The position numbers and the translations under genes were made by a program. From NCBI GenBank assembly GCA_010015745.1, contig ML978276.1, positions 29,125 to 93,124 on the forward strand: DNA of 64,000 nt, in the 5' to 3' direction. Positions 42,656 to 53,485 of this stretch are shown here, in pieces. The DNA is from Setomelanomma holmii. Lineage: Eukaryota; Ascomycota; Dothideomycetes; Pleosporales; Phaeosphaeriaceae. Position 1 is the first letter of the stretch, and the number at the start of each line of letters is the position of its first letter. The notes beneath the pieces were generated by a model that saw only the letters and a program-made list of their open reading frames with translations, was not told where the DNA came from and searched no databases.

Positions 42656-44149
42656 TTAAGGAATGATGGATGGATCCTTAGGCCAGTTTGCTGCAAACGC
42701 GGTCCATGGTGTGGCGCGCATTACCATGTTGCCCTGTTTGTCAGGTGCGTACAACTGCGGTTCGTATCCCTGAACGGACGCCCAAGACCAAAACATGCGT
42801 CTCCAATAACATGTTACCTGTGTGAATTAGCATGATATATCGCTGACTATCCGTTCGTCACTTACCGCCGTAGGCGTCAGGTAACGACGGGCAAATGTCT
42901 CATAGCTATTCCTCGCGATCTCTTCCGCCTCGTCATCATGGATTCGGTAGTATTCCATCGCAGCCTCAAGATTTTGGAAGTTCTCAGATGCTTCAATGTA
43001 GTTGATATCTGGTCCGGAAACGCGGAGAAGATGGGTGTGGAACTCCTGCCATTCGAGCGGGTGGGAGATGAGCGCTGAGCGGCACAGCTGCAAGTACTTG
43101 AGTCGGCCTGAGTACGAAGTGCCCTCAGTCTGGACGGTGAACTTGTATCTGAGATACAGTCAGCTTTGGTACAGATTGGACATGGTTGAATTAGGAACAT
43201 ACCCGCAGAACTGCCGCAAGTTCATGACATCCTTAGTATGCTCGTCGGTCGCATTGTTGATGACAACAGGCTTGATATCGCTCCATCTTTTGCCATCGCC
43301 AATGCGAACAAGCTCCTTCCTCAATTCTGCCATTTTGATCTTGCCACGCCAGACCACTCTTGGGTCCTTCTTGTGCCAGGGCGTTTTCTTCTCTGCCATA
43401 TCAATCTCTCTGCGGATGCTGTTCCAGCTAGGCGCATGTGTGTAGTTCCAGCTCCAGTATGCCTGTGCTCTGTTAGCCAATGCCGAATGCTTCATCCTGC
43501 ACGATGTGTAGCCATACGTAATTTGGCATCATCCATATGTTATCATACTCTCGTGTGTCTTTCCTCGTGTAACCAAAAAAGGCGCCCTTTGACTTCGATC
43601 GTAGTGGTAGATCGTCGAGCGAGAGCGAGAACTCGATATTCGGAATAGTGGGGTCCGAAGTGGGTGAAGTGTTGATTGCACGGTCGATTTGGGCCAGAGT
43701 CCCCAAAATACGTTCGCGTTCGTTGCCGTTCGTCACGTAGCACTCTTCAGGCTTTCCGGAGTTGACCACAAACAACTAGTGCGAAGTCAGATTGAGACGA
43801 ACAAAAGTTATTAGGTAATGCAAACCTCGCCCTGGTAGATCATAACCCTCAACATGCATCTTCCCTCTGCGATCTCGATATCCTGTATGTGAACCTTCCG
43901 TCCTTGGCGCCTGGCCACAGCTTTGTCGAGACCATGATATAGCTGAGGGAAGGCCGAGTCGCACTGCTCATGGCTGAAGGTATGCACATTTGCGTGAACA
44001 TCAGCATCGAACAGCCATTCGCTTGGCAAGTATGGACTGTAGCTGCCCGTCGATTGGCGCCATATCGACCATAGCTGCGTTGCTATTATGAAGGTAGAGA
44101 TGTAAAAGAAGAGATGAGAAAGAGAAAGCTTGTAGCCTTTGTGCATCAT
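42656..44149 (-). CDS. Glycosyltransferase family 90 (CAP10-like)
   Basis: Five exons, complement(42656-42817, 42866-43148, 43203-43462, 43518-43775, 43826-44149), encode 428 residues with frame kept. Residues 9-28 (LSLSHLFFYISTFIIATQLW) form a signal anchor, giving a type II Golgi membrane topology. The CAP10/GT90 blocks are IAEGRCMLRVMIYQGELFVV, IEFSLSLDDL, YAYWSWNYTHAPSWNSIRRE, KDPRVVWRGK, LRQFCGYKFTVQTEGTSYSG with RLKYLQLC, and HLLRVSGPDINY. Cryptococcus Cap10p and its relatives transfer xylose or glucose onto polysaccharides or proteins. The W-R-G and T-E-G-x-S-Y-S-G-R-L-K-Y motifs are intact, so the enzyme is likely active; donor and acceptor are unknown. A long gap separates its start from the permease gene. 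Confidence 0.92.
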
Positions 44150-46211
44150 GGTCGCATAACGATAATCTAAAGGAGCGGCGGCAACAAGAAATGTGCAAAG
44201 TATACGAAGGCGTACAACGGGACCGGCGTTCGAAGGGATTCAAGAGATGGACAAGAGGTGGACAAGACTTCAGCAAAAGAGCAAAGACTGCGCCGTCGCT
44301 TGGGTCCCGCTGATACGGCTATCACGCCAACACCTGCCTTCAAAAGCAATAGCAGCATAAAAATCGGCCATTCGTAGAGAGTGCATGACCTGCGAGCCCC
44401 TGGCCTACCTTCCGCGCCAATCTGCACATGGCGGGCGACAGCTGACAGAAGTGCGGCCGGGCCTATCAGACGCGCTCCTGCATTGGAAGTTAGATAAGCG
44501 CACCACACGCGCCCGTGGATACGATGAAAAAGATTTGGTGTTCAATGAAAAGAGTGGATAGGAGTTGGTGCAAGTGGCATCATGTGGCTCGCGTGCATCC
44601 CCGTTCCTAAATGCCAAGATGCTTACTCCCTCGCCTAGCATTTCTGGGTTAAGCGTCGACAACGTTGGGCGCGATCGCCGGTGGGTCTGGATTCCGCCGC
44701 GCTCAGCACCGTCGTCGAATCCACTCCAGCCGCTCGTGCTTGGCTCGAAATCAGAACCAGGGAATGCGTTCAGGAAGAGTTGGAGAGATGGAGGGTTCTT
44801 GGGCAGGGAGCAATCAAGCAACGCCATGGCCACCGAAAGTCTTGAGTGAGAGGGATACCCAGCTTAGCGCAGAACTTAGGTGGCTTGTTCTCCTGAAACC
44901 GTGGATCATTCTCTGCCGCACCGGGATGGCAAGGCTTTGAATTTGCTGCGGGAACATCGTAATCAACCGCGAGAGATCCACGGCCAATTTGGGCAGTTGT
45001 CAAGGACTTGAAGCCGTTTTCGGTCGAAGCAACCATGTCTGCACCTCCGATGTTGGATGGGTCGTGCATGTGATCTCACGTGTGAGTTGCATCGCTACGT
45101 CTGAAGTCCGCTGGCATGTCGCTATCATGGAGGTCGGTCCCGAGGGGTAGATTAACGTTCGTTCGGACCTTGTCGACTCACAACGTTACAAGACTCATCC
45201 AGAGGCACCGCGCAAGCACCGTCGATCGAACGAAGGCGGAGGGTCTTGTGACATCGACAATTCGACGTGATTCAATAAGATACCAGAGCAGGAAGTGAAG
45301 AAGAAGAGCTGGGACCGGGCTAGGCTCACCGTTTGAAACATTGCTCCCATCAAGCAAAATGTAGAGAAGGCCATGGGAACGAGTAGGATACTTCCTTGAG
45401 GTCTCCTGGAAATTAGGATGGAAGCGTGCTGGGTCACAATGCGTGTCTCGCCAATCATGCAAAAAGCTACCAGCAACCTCCTCTTGTTCTCAAGTGTAAA
45501 TATAGGCATCGGTATGATTGAAGTGGCAATGACGCATTTGCTCATTTACCCAACTTCATACCCGGGGCTCGTTGGTGGAGTCATGCCATTGGAATCTACT
45601 CACTTTCACGATCTTCATCTTCCGAGTTATTGAACCAGAGCATCATGCTCCCGCGTATCCTTCGGAGCAATCTCTATGTTATGCTCAAGAGACGACGTTT
45701 TTTCCTCGAAGAGTTGGTTGCATCCCCCACTCTTGCCCTTGATTTTCTCCCCAAGGGTGGGACAAGGCCCGAACCCATCAAAACCCCCTTCTCATTGGAC
45801 AGTTGGTAGACGTCCGTTCCCCGCAGCTGGGGATCCAGTGCGTAAGTTGGGAGCCAGGTCTGGCTCCACCACTATCTGTTCCTCGTGGCGAGGAAGATGG
45901 GTGCCCCTAGAGAACCCCAGACTGTTGACCCATACGGCAGATAGGGAAGATAGTGTACACTAGATCCAGATAAGCGTGAGCCTAGACCAGACTGGAGAGT
46001 CCCACTCTCGTGATACGCATTCGCTATCCTAGTTAGAACATCTAGCAAGTGTCCACTGCTGAATCGCTACAATGTGACAGTTTGTGGATATATAGCAGAC
46101 GATGTCAGACACTATCAAAATGTTCACCACCCATTTCGAGCCAAACCTCGAAGCTCGAACTCCGTGCGGTCGGTCTCAGCTACGCTTCTACCTTCCCTCC
46201 CCGAGGACAAT
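44150..46211. other. 2-kb region with unresolved coding-like minus frames
   Basis: Between the divergent GT90 and permease genes. On the minus strand 45069-44860 reads IGGADMVASTENGFKSLTTA and RGSLAVDYDVP, and an adjoining frame (44833 down) reads CSLPKNPPSLQLFLNAFPGS and FEPSTSGWSGFDD; both look coding-like but no splice pair joins them. A further minus frame at 45195-45545 is hydrophobic and basic (KRRLLVAFCMIGETRIVTQH, LVPMAFSTFCLMGAMFQTVS), possibly membrane-spanning. I cannot assemble a gene. Positions 45640-46211 include the permease leader. Confidence 0.35.
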
Positions 46212-47840
46212 ATGTCGTCCGAGAAGAAATTCGACTCACTTGAGAAGGGCGATGTCGCCTCCGTCAATGCTACGACTGTCGAGCTTGGTATCAGCGAGCC
46301 CGTCAATGCCCTCCAGAGGTTCTGCAACCGACTCGATGCACTATGTGGAGTCGAAGCTCGTGGTATCGAGAGGATACCGGAGGAAATTCGCGAACGAGAC
46401 ATGACGTACCGAGACTACATTCATATGTTCACAATGTAAAAATAATCCATATCATCTCAAAGTCTAAGAATGGCGCTTACTTGAAGAACAGTTGGTTCTC
46501 AATGAACTGCACAGCAAACCAATTGACCCTCGGTGTATTGGGGCCAGTGAGTTACGGCCTGGGCCTCACGGACTCAATAGTGTAAGCAACATGCTAGAGG
46601 AATAATAGTCTCTACTGACAGCTCTTCTAGTATCTGCATGTTTGGCACAATATTTGGAAGTATATGTACAGGCTACATCTCCACTTTTGGACCTAGATCC
46701 GGTCTACGCACGCTCAATGTCGCAAAATACACCATGGGCTGGTGGCCGTCCAAGCTCTGCGTCATTCTCAACCTCTGCATCGAGCTCGGATACGGTCTCA
46801 TCGACTGCCTTGTTGGGGGTTTGCTGCTCTCGGCAGTGAATGGCGGCGGCATGTCTGTCATCGTCGGTATCGTGGTCGTTGCACTTATTACATGGGTCGT
46901 CGTGACATTTGGCATCAAATGGTTCAACCGATTCGAGCAATTTGTCTGGGCACCTACAGTGCTCGTCTTGTTCGTCCTGATTGGTGTTGCTGGACCACAT
47001 TTCGACACTTCGACCCCATCGCAAGGCACCGGCGCCGTCCTACACGGCAACCGCCTGTCATACTTTTTTCTCGTCGCGTCTGGTCCGCTGAGCTGGTCTT
47101 CTGCGGCGGCCGACTATGTCGTGTACTACCCGAAGACTACCAACAGATGGGCCACATTCGCAGCGACAACAGGTGGCATCACAATGGGCAAACTATTGAT
47201 CGAATTCCTTGGAATCGGTCTTGGCTCTGGACTGCTCAAGAATAAGAACTGGGAGGCTGCCTTCGATGCGCACGGCATCGGCGCGCTCGTTGTCGAAGCA
47301 TACCATCCGCTCAACTCGTTTGGCAAATTCTGCTGCGTCGTCCTCGCAGTATGCATCGCAGCAAACAACATTCCAGGGACGTACGCTGCAGCACTCAACT
47401 GGCAGCAGCTCGGTGCTCCTTGGGCAAAGATCCCCCGCCCGATCTGGAGCACGTTTTCTTGCATTCTGTTCACCATCATCGCGATTGCTGGACGCGACAG
47501 CCTATTCGCAATTTTCATCAACTGGCTCAGTCTCATCGGATACTGGACCATAATTTGGATCACCATGACTGTTCAAGACGAGTACATCTTCCGCAGGGGT
47601 GTTTTCGACTGGGAAATCTGGAACAGGAAGGATCTACTGCCGCATGGGTTTGCCGCTCTGTTTGCATTTGTCATCGGCTGGGTCGGAGCTGTGCTCTGCA
47701 TGTACCAGACGTACTTTACTGGACCAATTGCTGCGTTAGTTGGTAATGGTGCAGACCTTGGATTGCCAGTGGCCGCGGGCTTGACCATGATCACATATCC
47801 ACCAGCTAGATGGCTGGAGTTGAAGTATGTCGGAAGGTAG
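46212..47840 (+). CDS. Purine-cytosine permease (NCS1 family, Fcy2-like)
   Basis: Three exons (46212-46435, 46492-46581, 46631-47840) encode 507 residues with about twelve membrane segments. After a hydrophilic N-terminus the signature region reads RFCNRLDALCGVEARGIERI and YIHMFTIWFSMNCTANQLTL with GVLGPVSYGLGL. Further family blocks are GYISTFGPRSGLRTLNVAKY, NRFEQFVWAPTVLVLFVLIG, PLSWSSAAADYVVYYPKTTN and NNIPGTYAAALNWQQLG. Fungal members (FCY2/FcyB group) import adenine, guanine, hypoxanthine and cytosine with protons at the plasma membrane. Key residues in the A-A-A-D-Y motif are present. The exact substrate range cannot be read from sequence. Confidence 0.95.
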
Positions 47841-47936
47841 ACAGGAATTATCAAGTGGCCACAACACGTCGAATAAATCAAATTGGCATTTTACGTTCTA
47901 AGCTGCAACTATAGTGCCACATCATAAAGTGTTCGT

Positions 47937-48931
47937 TCAGCTCTGCTTTGCGATCACTTTCTTGACCTGCTTCTCAATGGTCTCCGGACTGTCGAACCCT
48001 ACTTTCCCACTATCGCTTTGCTCATACAGCGTACCTCCCTCAGTCCAGATCCTCCTCAAGGTATACATCGTCTTAAGCCACGAGTCCTTCTCCCATGCTT
48101 CGGTCTCTGCCTTCTTCAGATCATCCAAAGATATGTAGCTCACGTCCCACTTGGCGCCGGTCTGTTTTTCGAACTCTGCAAGCACTTGCTTAGGTGTCGC
48201 AGTGAACGAGTTGACTTTCAGAATGCGCTCAATCTCGCTCGTTGGGGTCTTCAACGCAGCTACGAGCAGCCGCCCAACATCTTTCTCGGTAGTGAAGCTG
48301 ACCTTCTCATTACCAGTGCCCAATAGGGTCGCCTTCCGTTCTTTCACATCGAAGCTGCCTCCGCAGGGTTCCGGGCTTTTCCCGAAGTATAGATCCGAGT
48401 ATGGACCGGTGACAAGGTACGTAACTTTGAGTTTCTGAGTATGTTCGCGGATGTACTTTCGCACCTGCAGCTTGAGCTGATGGGGCTTCTCGGTTGCAGA
48501 CGAAGAGTTGTATTCGATGTCCGTGCCATACTCCGACGGATAGAAGAACTTGATTGATGATGATGCTTCAGCGAGCTTAACGACCGGGACTTGGGCAAGA
48601 ATTGCATTGCGACCCAGCGCAGAAACGACGGTATCGTATCCTGGGTATGTTTAGGAACTTGTGATCGAGTTCGTGGTAGTGGTGACTGCTCACCTTCATA
48701 AGCTTTGGCGACATCGTCTTCAGAGGTTACATCGCCAACAATGACTTCGATGCCCTTTTTTTTCCAAGACTCAATCTCATCTTGCTTGTTCTTCGCTGTC
48801 GATTCCGACGTAAAAATTCCGATCTTCTCAAACGATGATCGCGCGTTGTAGATCTCCTGGATGATGTACTGACCGATGAGACCAGTTGCGCCGAAGACGA
48901 GTATGTTTGTGGGGTCTGAGGAGTTGGCCAT
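47937..48931 (-). CDS. NmrA-like/isoflavone reductase-like protein
   Basis: Two exons, complement(47937-48640) and complement(48694-48931), encode 313 residues. The N-terminal Rossmann motif NILVFGATGLIGQYIIQEIY (G-x-x-G-x-x-G) binds NAD(P), followed by GIEVIVGDVTSEDDVAKAYE, GYDTVVSALGRNAILAQVPV and KFFYPSEYGTDIEY. The C-terminal part includes TYLVTGPYSDLYFGKSPEP and VSFTTEKDVGRLLVAALKTP. This is the NmrA/PCBER family, with members acting as redox-sensing regulators or as reductases. The absence of a Y-x-x-x-K catalytic pair suggests a sensor or an isoflavone-reductase-type mechanism. It converges on the permease, with 96 bases between their stop codons. Confidence 0.9.
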
Positions 48932-49410
48932 CTTGATTCGTGTTACAAAAGTTGCGATTCAAGACGAGGGGCTGCACAATATATGCTTTGGATAAAGCTG
49001 CGCTCATTAGCTAACTGTAGGGCGCATCTCGACGTCGGCCGATCTCTACAGCTTGCTGCTGCGGGGCTTCGGGCGAACCAACTCTGTCACCACCTCCGAC
49101 CATCCCAGCTCCTCAAAACTTACGGCAGCAGCGCCAGCGGAAGGGTAGCCAAAGTACGTGGCGCTTACTACATGTGCCATTGAACATTGATAGGTGCTTA
49201 TGTTGCAGCTGGCTCAGAACGCCATCGGATGGGCGAATGATGTCATGCAACGCCATTTTGTCCATGTCCAAAGAGCACTTGCATCGGAAGTTGAAATCAC
49301 AGCAAGATGGTAAGCGCGCCCTCTCTCTTGGGCTAAGATGCAGTGATTGCGATGTCAAAAGAGCCAAACTTCGTCTCGTCAGCATGGAGATCGGACGAAT
49401 CCCAGGATGT
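48932..49410. other. Intergenic, NmrA promoter and HET 3' flank
   Basis: 479 bases between two minus-strand genes. No recognisable gene, repeat or RNA. Confidence 0.5.
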
Positions 49411-51637
49411 TCAACATAGGATGAATTGAGTTTCAACCCCTGCAGGAACAAATTCCTGCTTCGTTTTCTTTGTGCAGTAACGTAGCCAGCCAATACGTTC
49501 GTACGTTGGTAGTTCGCTTCTGTCCTTCATCGTCCGCTCTAACGACTTGAGCAGCATACCGCCAACCCAGCAATCTTCATCTAGGTCATTATCCTCATAG
49601 TATGCTCCTGTTATGTTCTCTACGCCAAAAGCGACAAAAGTGACGTTGGTGATTCCGCTTCGGAGCTCCTCTTCTGAGCTCCAGAAGCGGAAATCAGCAT
49701 TGAAGTGACCGGTCAAAGGCCCTTCTAATGTCGTTGAGGCAGTGTCGTACTCATTTTCGTGTTGAATGTCGTCGTATGCGCCTTCGAGGAGAGGAAGCCG
49801 TGTTGCCGACCTGCCCTTTGCTAAGACTCCAGGTGGCGAAATTTTAATCGTCGTGCCGTGCTCGAGCACGCGGCAGTATCGTGACAATGGATAATGCTTC
49901 TCGAATTCTGCTCTCTCCTTCCACATCTGGAGAGATACATTGAGAAATATGCCAGAGAGCTTCAAGGCCGTGATACGTCTCTCGCAGTCCTCAGAGTCGA
50001 GACCAACAACACCTAGGAGTCGACAGTAGTTGATATCGTATAGCCGAGGCCAATCGATCCTCACGTCTGCACTGTAGACCCAAGACCAGGACGGGCCCTT
50101 CCTCGGACGGCCGAGAGATGCCTCCTCACCGGATGATACCCAGCAGAAATCTTGATGCAGTGATGGCATCCACAAGCCCTCAAGATACGATCCTGGTTTG
50201 AACTTTTCCTGCACATATCTCAACAAAGTCAAAGAAACGGGAGGAAGGGACTTGCCTCAAACACATTCGCGAGCCCCGCAAGTGCGGGCAGCTTGTCTTG
50301 TGGATATGTGAGTCGGCGCGCAGTGTATTCGGTCACCAGACTTCGCCAGAAACTGGGACTGTCCATGTCGGGATCAGGTGACGATAGTTGTGTTTTCGTA
50401 GCTGGGCTACCTCTGAAACTAGCTTCGATACCAGTGTCACGAGGGTTGAATGGACCTTCAGCCATAGAGCACGAACAGGCTACTTCCTCTCGGCACTCCC
50501 ATAAGATCTCCTTACTTCCAAAGAGCAGGTACCTCCTCGCGAGCAGTCGCTCTTGAAAGCACCAACCTCTTTGCATCAAGGGAAGGACTTCGCCCGCTGG
50601 CCAACCTGCATCTGGATGATCTATGCTTCGACGAATATATAGCGTGTGCTGACGTCCGTGGATGTCTAGTCGCAGAGTCGATGGCTTCGTGTAATTTTCT
50701 TGGGGGACGGCAAAGAAGCCACCTTCGTCGTCGCTACTCGCTCCTGCTGCTAGGGTGACGTGAGCATTTTCGTAGATCGACGCCATGACTTCAACGTGTG
50801 TGGCCCAATCAGACTTGCTGTTTTGTACTATACACAGTGAGTCAATCCATAAATATCGAAGACCAAGAGCTCGCGTAACGTCTACCGCGTCTCTGAAAGT
50901 CCTTGGAAGTTCTGCGAGCGGTATGCCCTTCATGTTTGCATCTAGGTTCTCATTGTATGTCATGTGCTTGGACTGGGTGTGGCCCCAACAATGCGACAGG
51001 CAAGCATACTTCGGATTGGTTGTCGAGCCGTCAGAGAAGGCGATGAGCCTGATTGTGGCTGTATATGCAAGCCCGATGTCGATGAGCCTTGCTGGTGTAC
51101 ACGGAGCAGATGCCTGGCACCGTGGATGGTCCCGTTCACACGCGGCTAGCCACATGTGCATGCGTGACAAGTTGTGTTCTAGGTGAGTACTTAGAGGGAG
51201 CAAGCTTGCCATTCTGACATGCATAAATGGTGGTTCTCCTAGCAGATTGATGTGTTAGTCTTCTTTTGCCACATGTAAGGTCAGATCAAGCTCGCAGAAC
51301 AAGAAACCATACCAGTCAGTGTGAAGACGTCGGCATTATGTACTCTGCGCCCCTTAAATATGTGCAAGTAAAGGTTTCCTCCCAATCGATTAAAGCTCAG
51401 GCTCGATCCTTGTCGGCTGTCTTCATCTGGTATGACATGCTGCCAAACATAAGCCAGCAATTTGCAGCCATTACAGCCCTCGTCTGCCGACGCGCTCAAT
51501 TCCGCGAACACTTCCAGGTTAACTTCATGTTCGCGCAAAGGTCGATCCTGGGTTGACCAGGTAGGATAGTAACATATGCCGCATTCTTGTGGTATGTTTT
51601 TATATGCAAGTGAAGAGCGGAGAAGATTTTCAGCCAT
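49411..51637 (-). CDS. Heterokaryon-incompatibility (HET) domain protein
   Basis: Three exons, complement(49411-50208, 50256-51238, 51313-51637), encode 701 residues. A short Cys-containing N-terminal region (CGICYYPTW, GCNGCKLLAYVW) precedes the HET domain at about 180-330: YACLSHCWGHTQSKHMTYNE, PLAELPRTFRDAVDVTRALG with LRYLWIDSLCIVQNSKSDW, then SIYENAHVTLAAGASSDDEG and RGWCFQERLLARRYLLFGSK. The C-terminal half (GLWMPSLHQDFCWVSS, RPRKGPSWSWVYS) is typical of large HET proteins. HET domains control self/non-self recognition at hyphal fusion and trigger cell death in some fungi; most paralogues have no known partner. Intron 2 begins GCAAGT, a GC-AG intron, which keeps the frame exactly. Confidence 0.92.
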
Positions 51638-52230
51638 TGGAAGGGAAACGATTGTGTGGAAGGTGGTGGCTGGCGAGGCTGCACGCGGCTAGTGGGTGGG
51701 AAAGAGCTAGCGGCGGGACGCTAGCTTCTTGACCGACGCAATAAATGTGATGCTCTCAACGTCTTTTGCAACCGGTCTACGAGGACTATAGATCTGGCAC
51801 GTCAGTGGATATTGTCCCCGAGAACATAATAGGTACCACATCTTCTCGTCTCCGGTAGAACACAGCCGAAGGCTCTCGAGCATGACATTTAAGCTAGCAA
51901 CAAAATTATAAGGCAGTAAAGGCTTCCTGGCATCTGTATTCTATATAGACTTATCTTCCTAGAATTGTGCGTATACCTTTGCGCGGCCTTTATCGATATA
52001 TATAGAATCCAGGCTACGGTGTGCTACCGGAGCTAGAGATATGCGATATGCGCTGTTGCTCACACCCCGGTTATATATAAAAGCTCATACACTTAGCGCT
52101 CAGGTGAAGGATTTCTCGTCATGAAATTTGTCTGTCGTAGCGCTGTAGCTGCTGTCTTGCAGTACAAGCTGGTCATTGCGTCAACAACATTCCACTTACT
52201 CTATCCACTCCACGCTGCTGGACCCGGTGG
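51638..52230. other. A/T-richer intergenic DNA holding repeat copy 2
   Basis: 593 bases between the HET gene start and the AA9 pseudogene. Positions 51868-52045 are the second copy of the dispersed repeat, followed by a TATATATAAAAG stretch near 52073. No gene is supported. Confidence 0.5.
51868..52045 (+). repeat. Dispersed repeat, copy 2
   Basis: Same orientation as copy 1 at 42130-42305. Compared with copy 1 this copy is richer in A and T; several positions with C or G there are T or A here, but differences go both ways. It lies next to the broken AA9 gene. Confidence 0.75.
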
Positions 52231-52998
52231 CTAATAATCGTCTGGCTTATTCACAAACTTACCCAAATCCACCAAGATGCCAGGATCAGTACTCTTATAC
52301 GCCCCAGGAAAAGCCACCAAAGGACCAGGTGCACCGTTGCCTCCAGTAGTGATCCTGACCTGCGTGCAACTCAGATAGAACTGTGCCTTGTTGGCTTGCA
52401 TAGCCATATGGAGAGCGATGTGCTCAACACGGAGGATTTAGTCGCCCTCGGGAGTTGCGTCAGGGATGGTGGTGTTGGGAGTCTTGTATTCATCTGCATT
52501 ACATCGTCAGGCCTCGTGGTCGAAACGGGGGTGTTGAAGCTTTACTTTGACCCGGCCATGTCATCTGTTTCTGAGCATCGACACTCGGCTTCGTCGTGCT
52601 TATCTTGAACCACACGGCGCCGCTTCCATCCCAGTTCTTCACGTCAGCGCCTGAAGGCACCTTCGCCAGGTAGTATTGTGTCGGTCCTGGGTGGTTGATT
52701 TGTTGCGTTGAGATGTAATGTATGGTGGCGCCAGCAGGAACAGTTATGACATTTGCATTGGTTGAGGAGTAGCAGCGGATGTCGGCCACGGTGGGATTCT
52801 CGATACCTTGCTTGCAATTGGCATTATTGGTCTGCCTGGTTGCAGACCGGTCTTTCTTTCCGGCTTCTCCATTGACGACAATGCGAGGGAATGTATCTAC
52901 ATATGTCAGTATGGGCGGCGGTGCACGAGAAAAGGAGACAATTTGAAATGCGCTTGCACTGCCGTCGCGGCGAGCAAGAGACTGGAGAAGAGCTGCAT
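52231..52998 (-). pseudogene. Broken AA9 lytic polysaccharide monooxygenase
   Basis: The minus strand encodes an AA9 (former GH61) protein: signal peptide MQLFSSLLLAATAVQA followed by the copper-binding N-terminal His, then FPRIVVNGEAGKKD, TVADIRCYSS, QQINHPGPTQYYLAKVPSGA, WDGSGAVWFKISTT, LRVEHIALHMAM, AQFYLSCTQVRITTGG and LVAFPGAYKSTDPGI. AA9 enzymes cleave cellulose oxidatively outside the cell. Two lesions are visible. The signal-peptide frame cannot be joined to the FPRI frame by any GT-AG intron ending at the TGTAG near 52890, because the phase is off. In the last exon, after PDATPEGD, a TAA near 52437 stands where family members have a Tyr, ahead of the essential LRVEHIALH and Q-F-Y copper-site region. 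The second intron (GTAAAG to TGCAG, about 52480-52560) looks normal. Confidence 0.8.
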
Positions 52999-53485
52999 TG
53001 CGACCAGCGGACGAGGATTGCGATCCAGCCAGGATCCATGTGCTTTTTCTGCGATCATGTCTTTTTAGGTGTAGTTTGGAGGCCTACTGTCCGTACTATG
53101 CAGGAATCTTGGTATTCAGGTATATATTAGCCTGGAGACTACGTTCGGACCTATCGCATTCGTCAATAGTATTACAGTTCTAAGTATTTGGAACCATTGC
53201 CAATCAGCACCCAGGCGGTATTCGGGTAAGTGCCGAAGTCATCTACGGGAGTTGCGCCTCCGCTTCTTTATACTGCTCGAGATGAGGGCGTGATCAGGTT
53301 TAGAGATATGTGATGGGCAGTCACTTCTCTTAGTGTTCGCATTCGTATCACGTATAAACAACCAGCGGACGCAATTGTGAGATTTGTAGTGGAAAAGTTG
53401 AATTCCCTACCCACATGTAACGCGATTTCGAGCTTAATACAAGCAAGGAACGAAGCGTTGAGCTCGACTTGAATCCATCTCAAAC
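52999..53485. other. Intergenic, AA9 promoter side and MFS 3' flank
   Basis: 487 bases. It holds the former AA9 promoter and the 3' end of the transporter gene. No gene, RNA or repeat is recognised. Confidence 0.5.

Noticed and set aside
42130..52045. RIP (repeat-induced point mutation) as cause of the repeat divergence
   Set aside because: Substitutions go in both directions by eye; without counting dinucleotides against other copies the claim cannot be supported.
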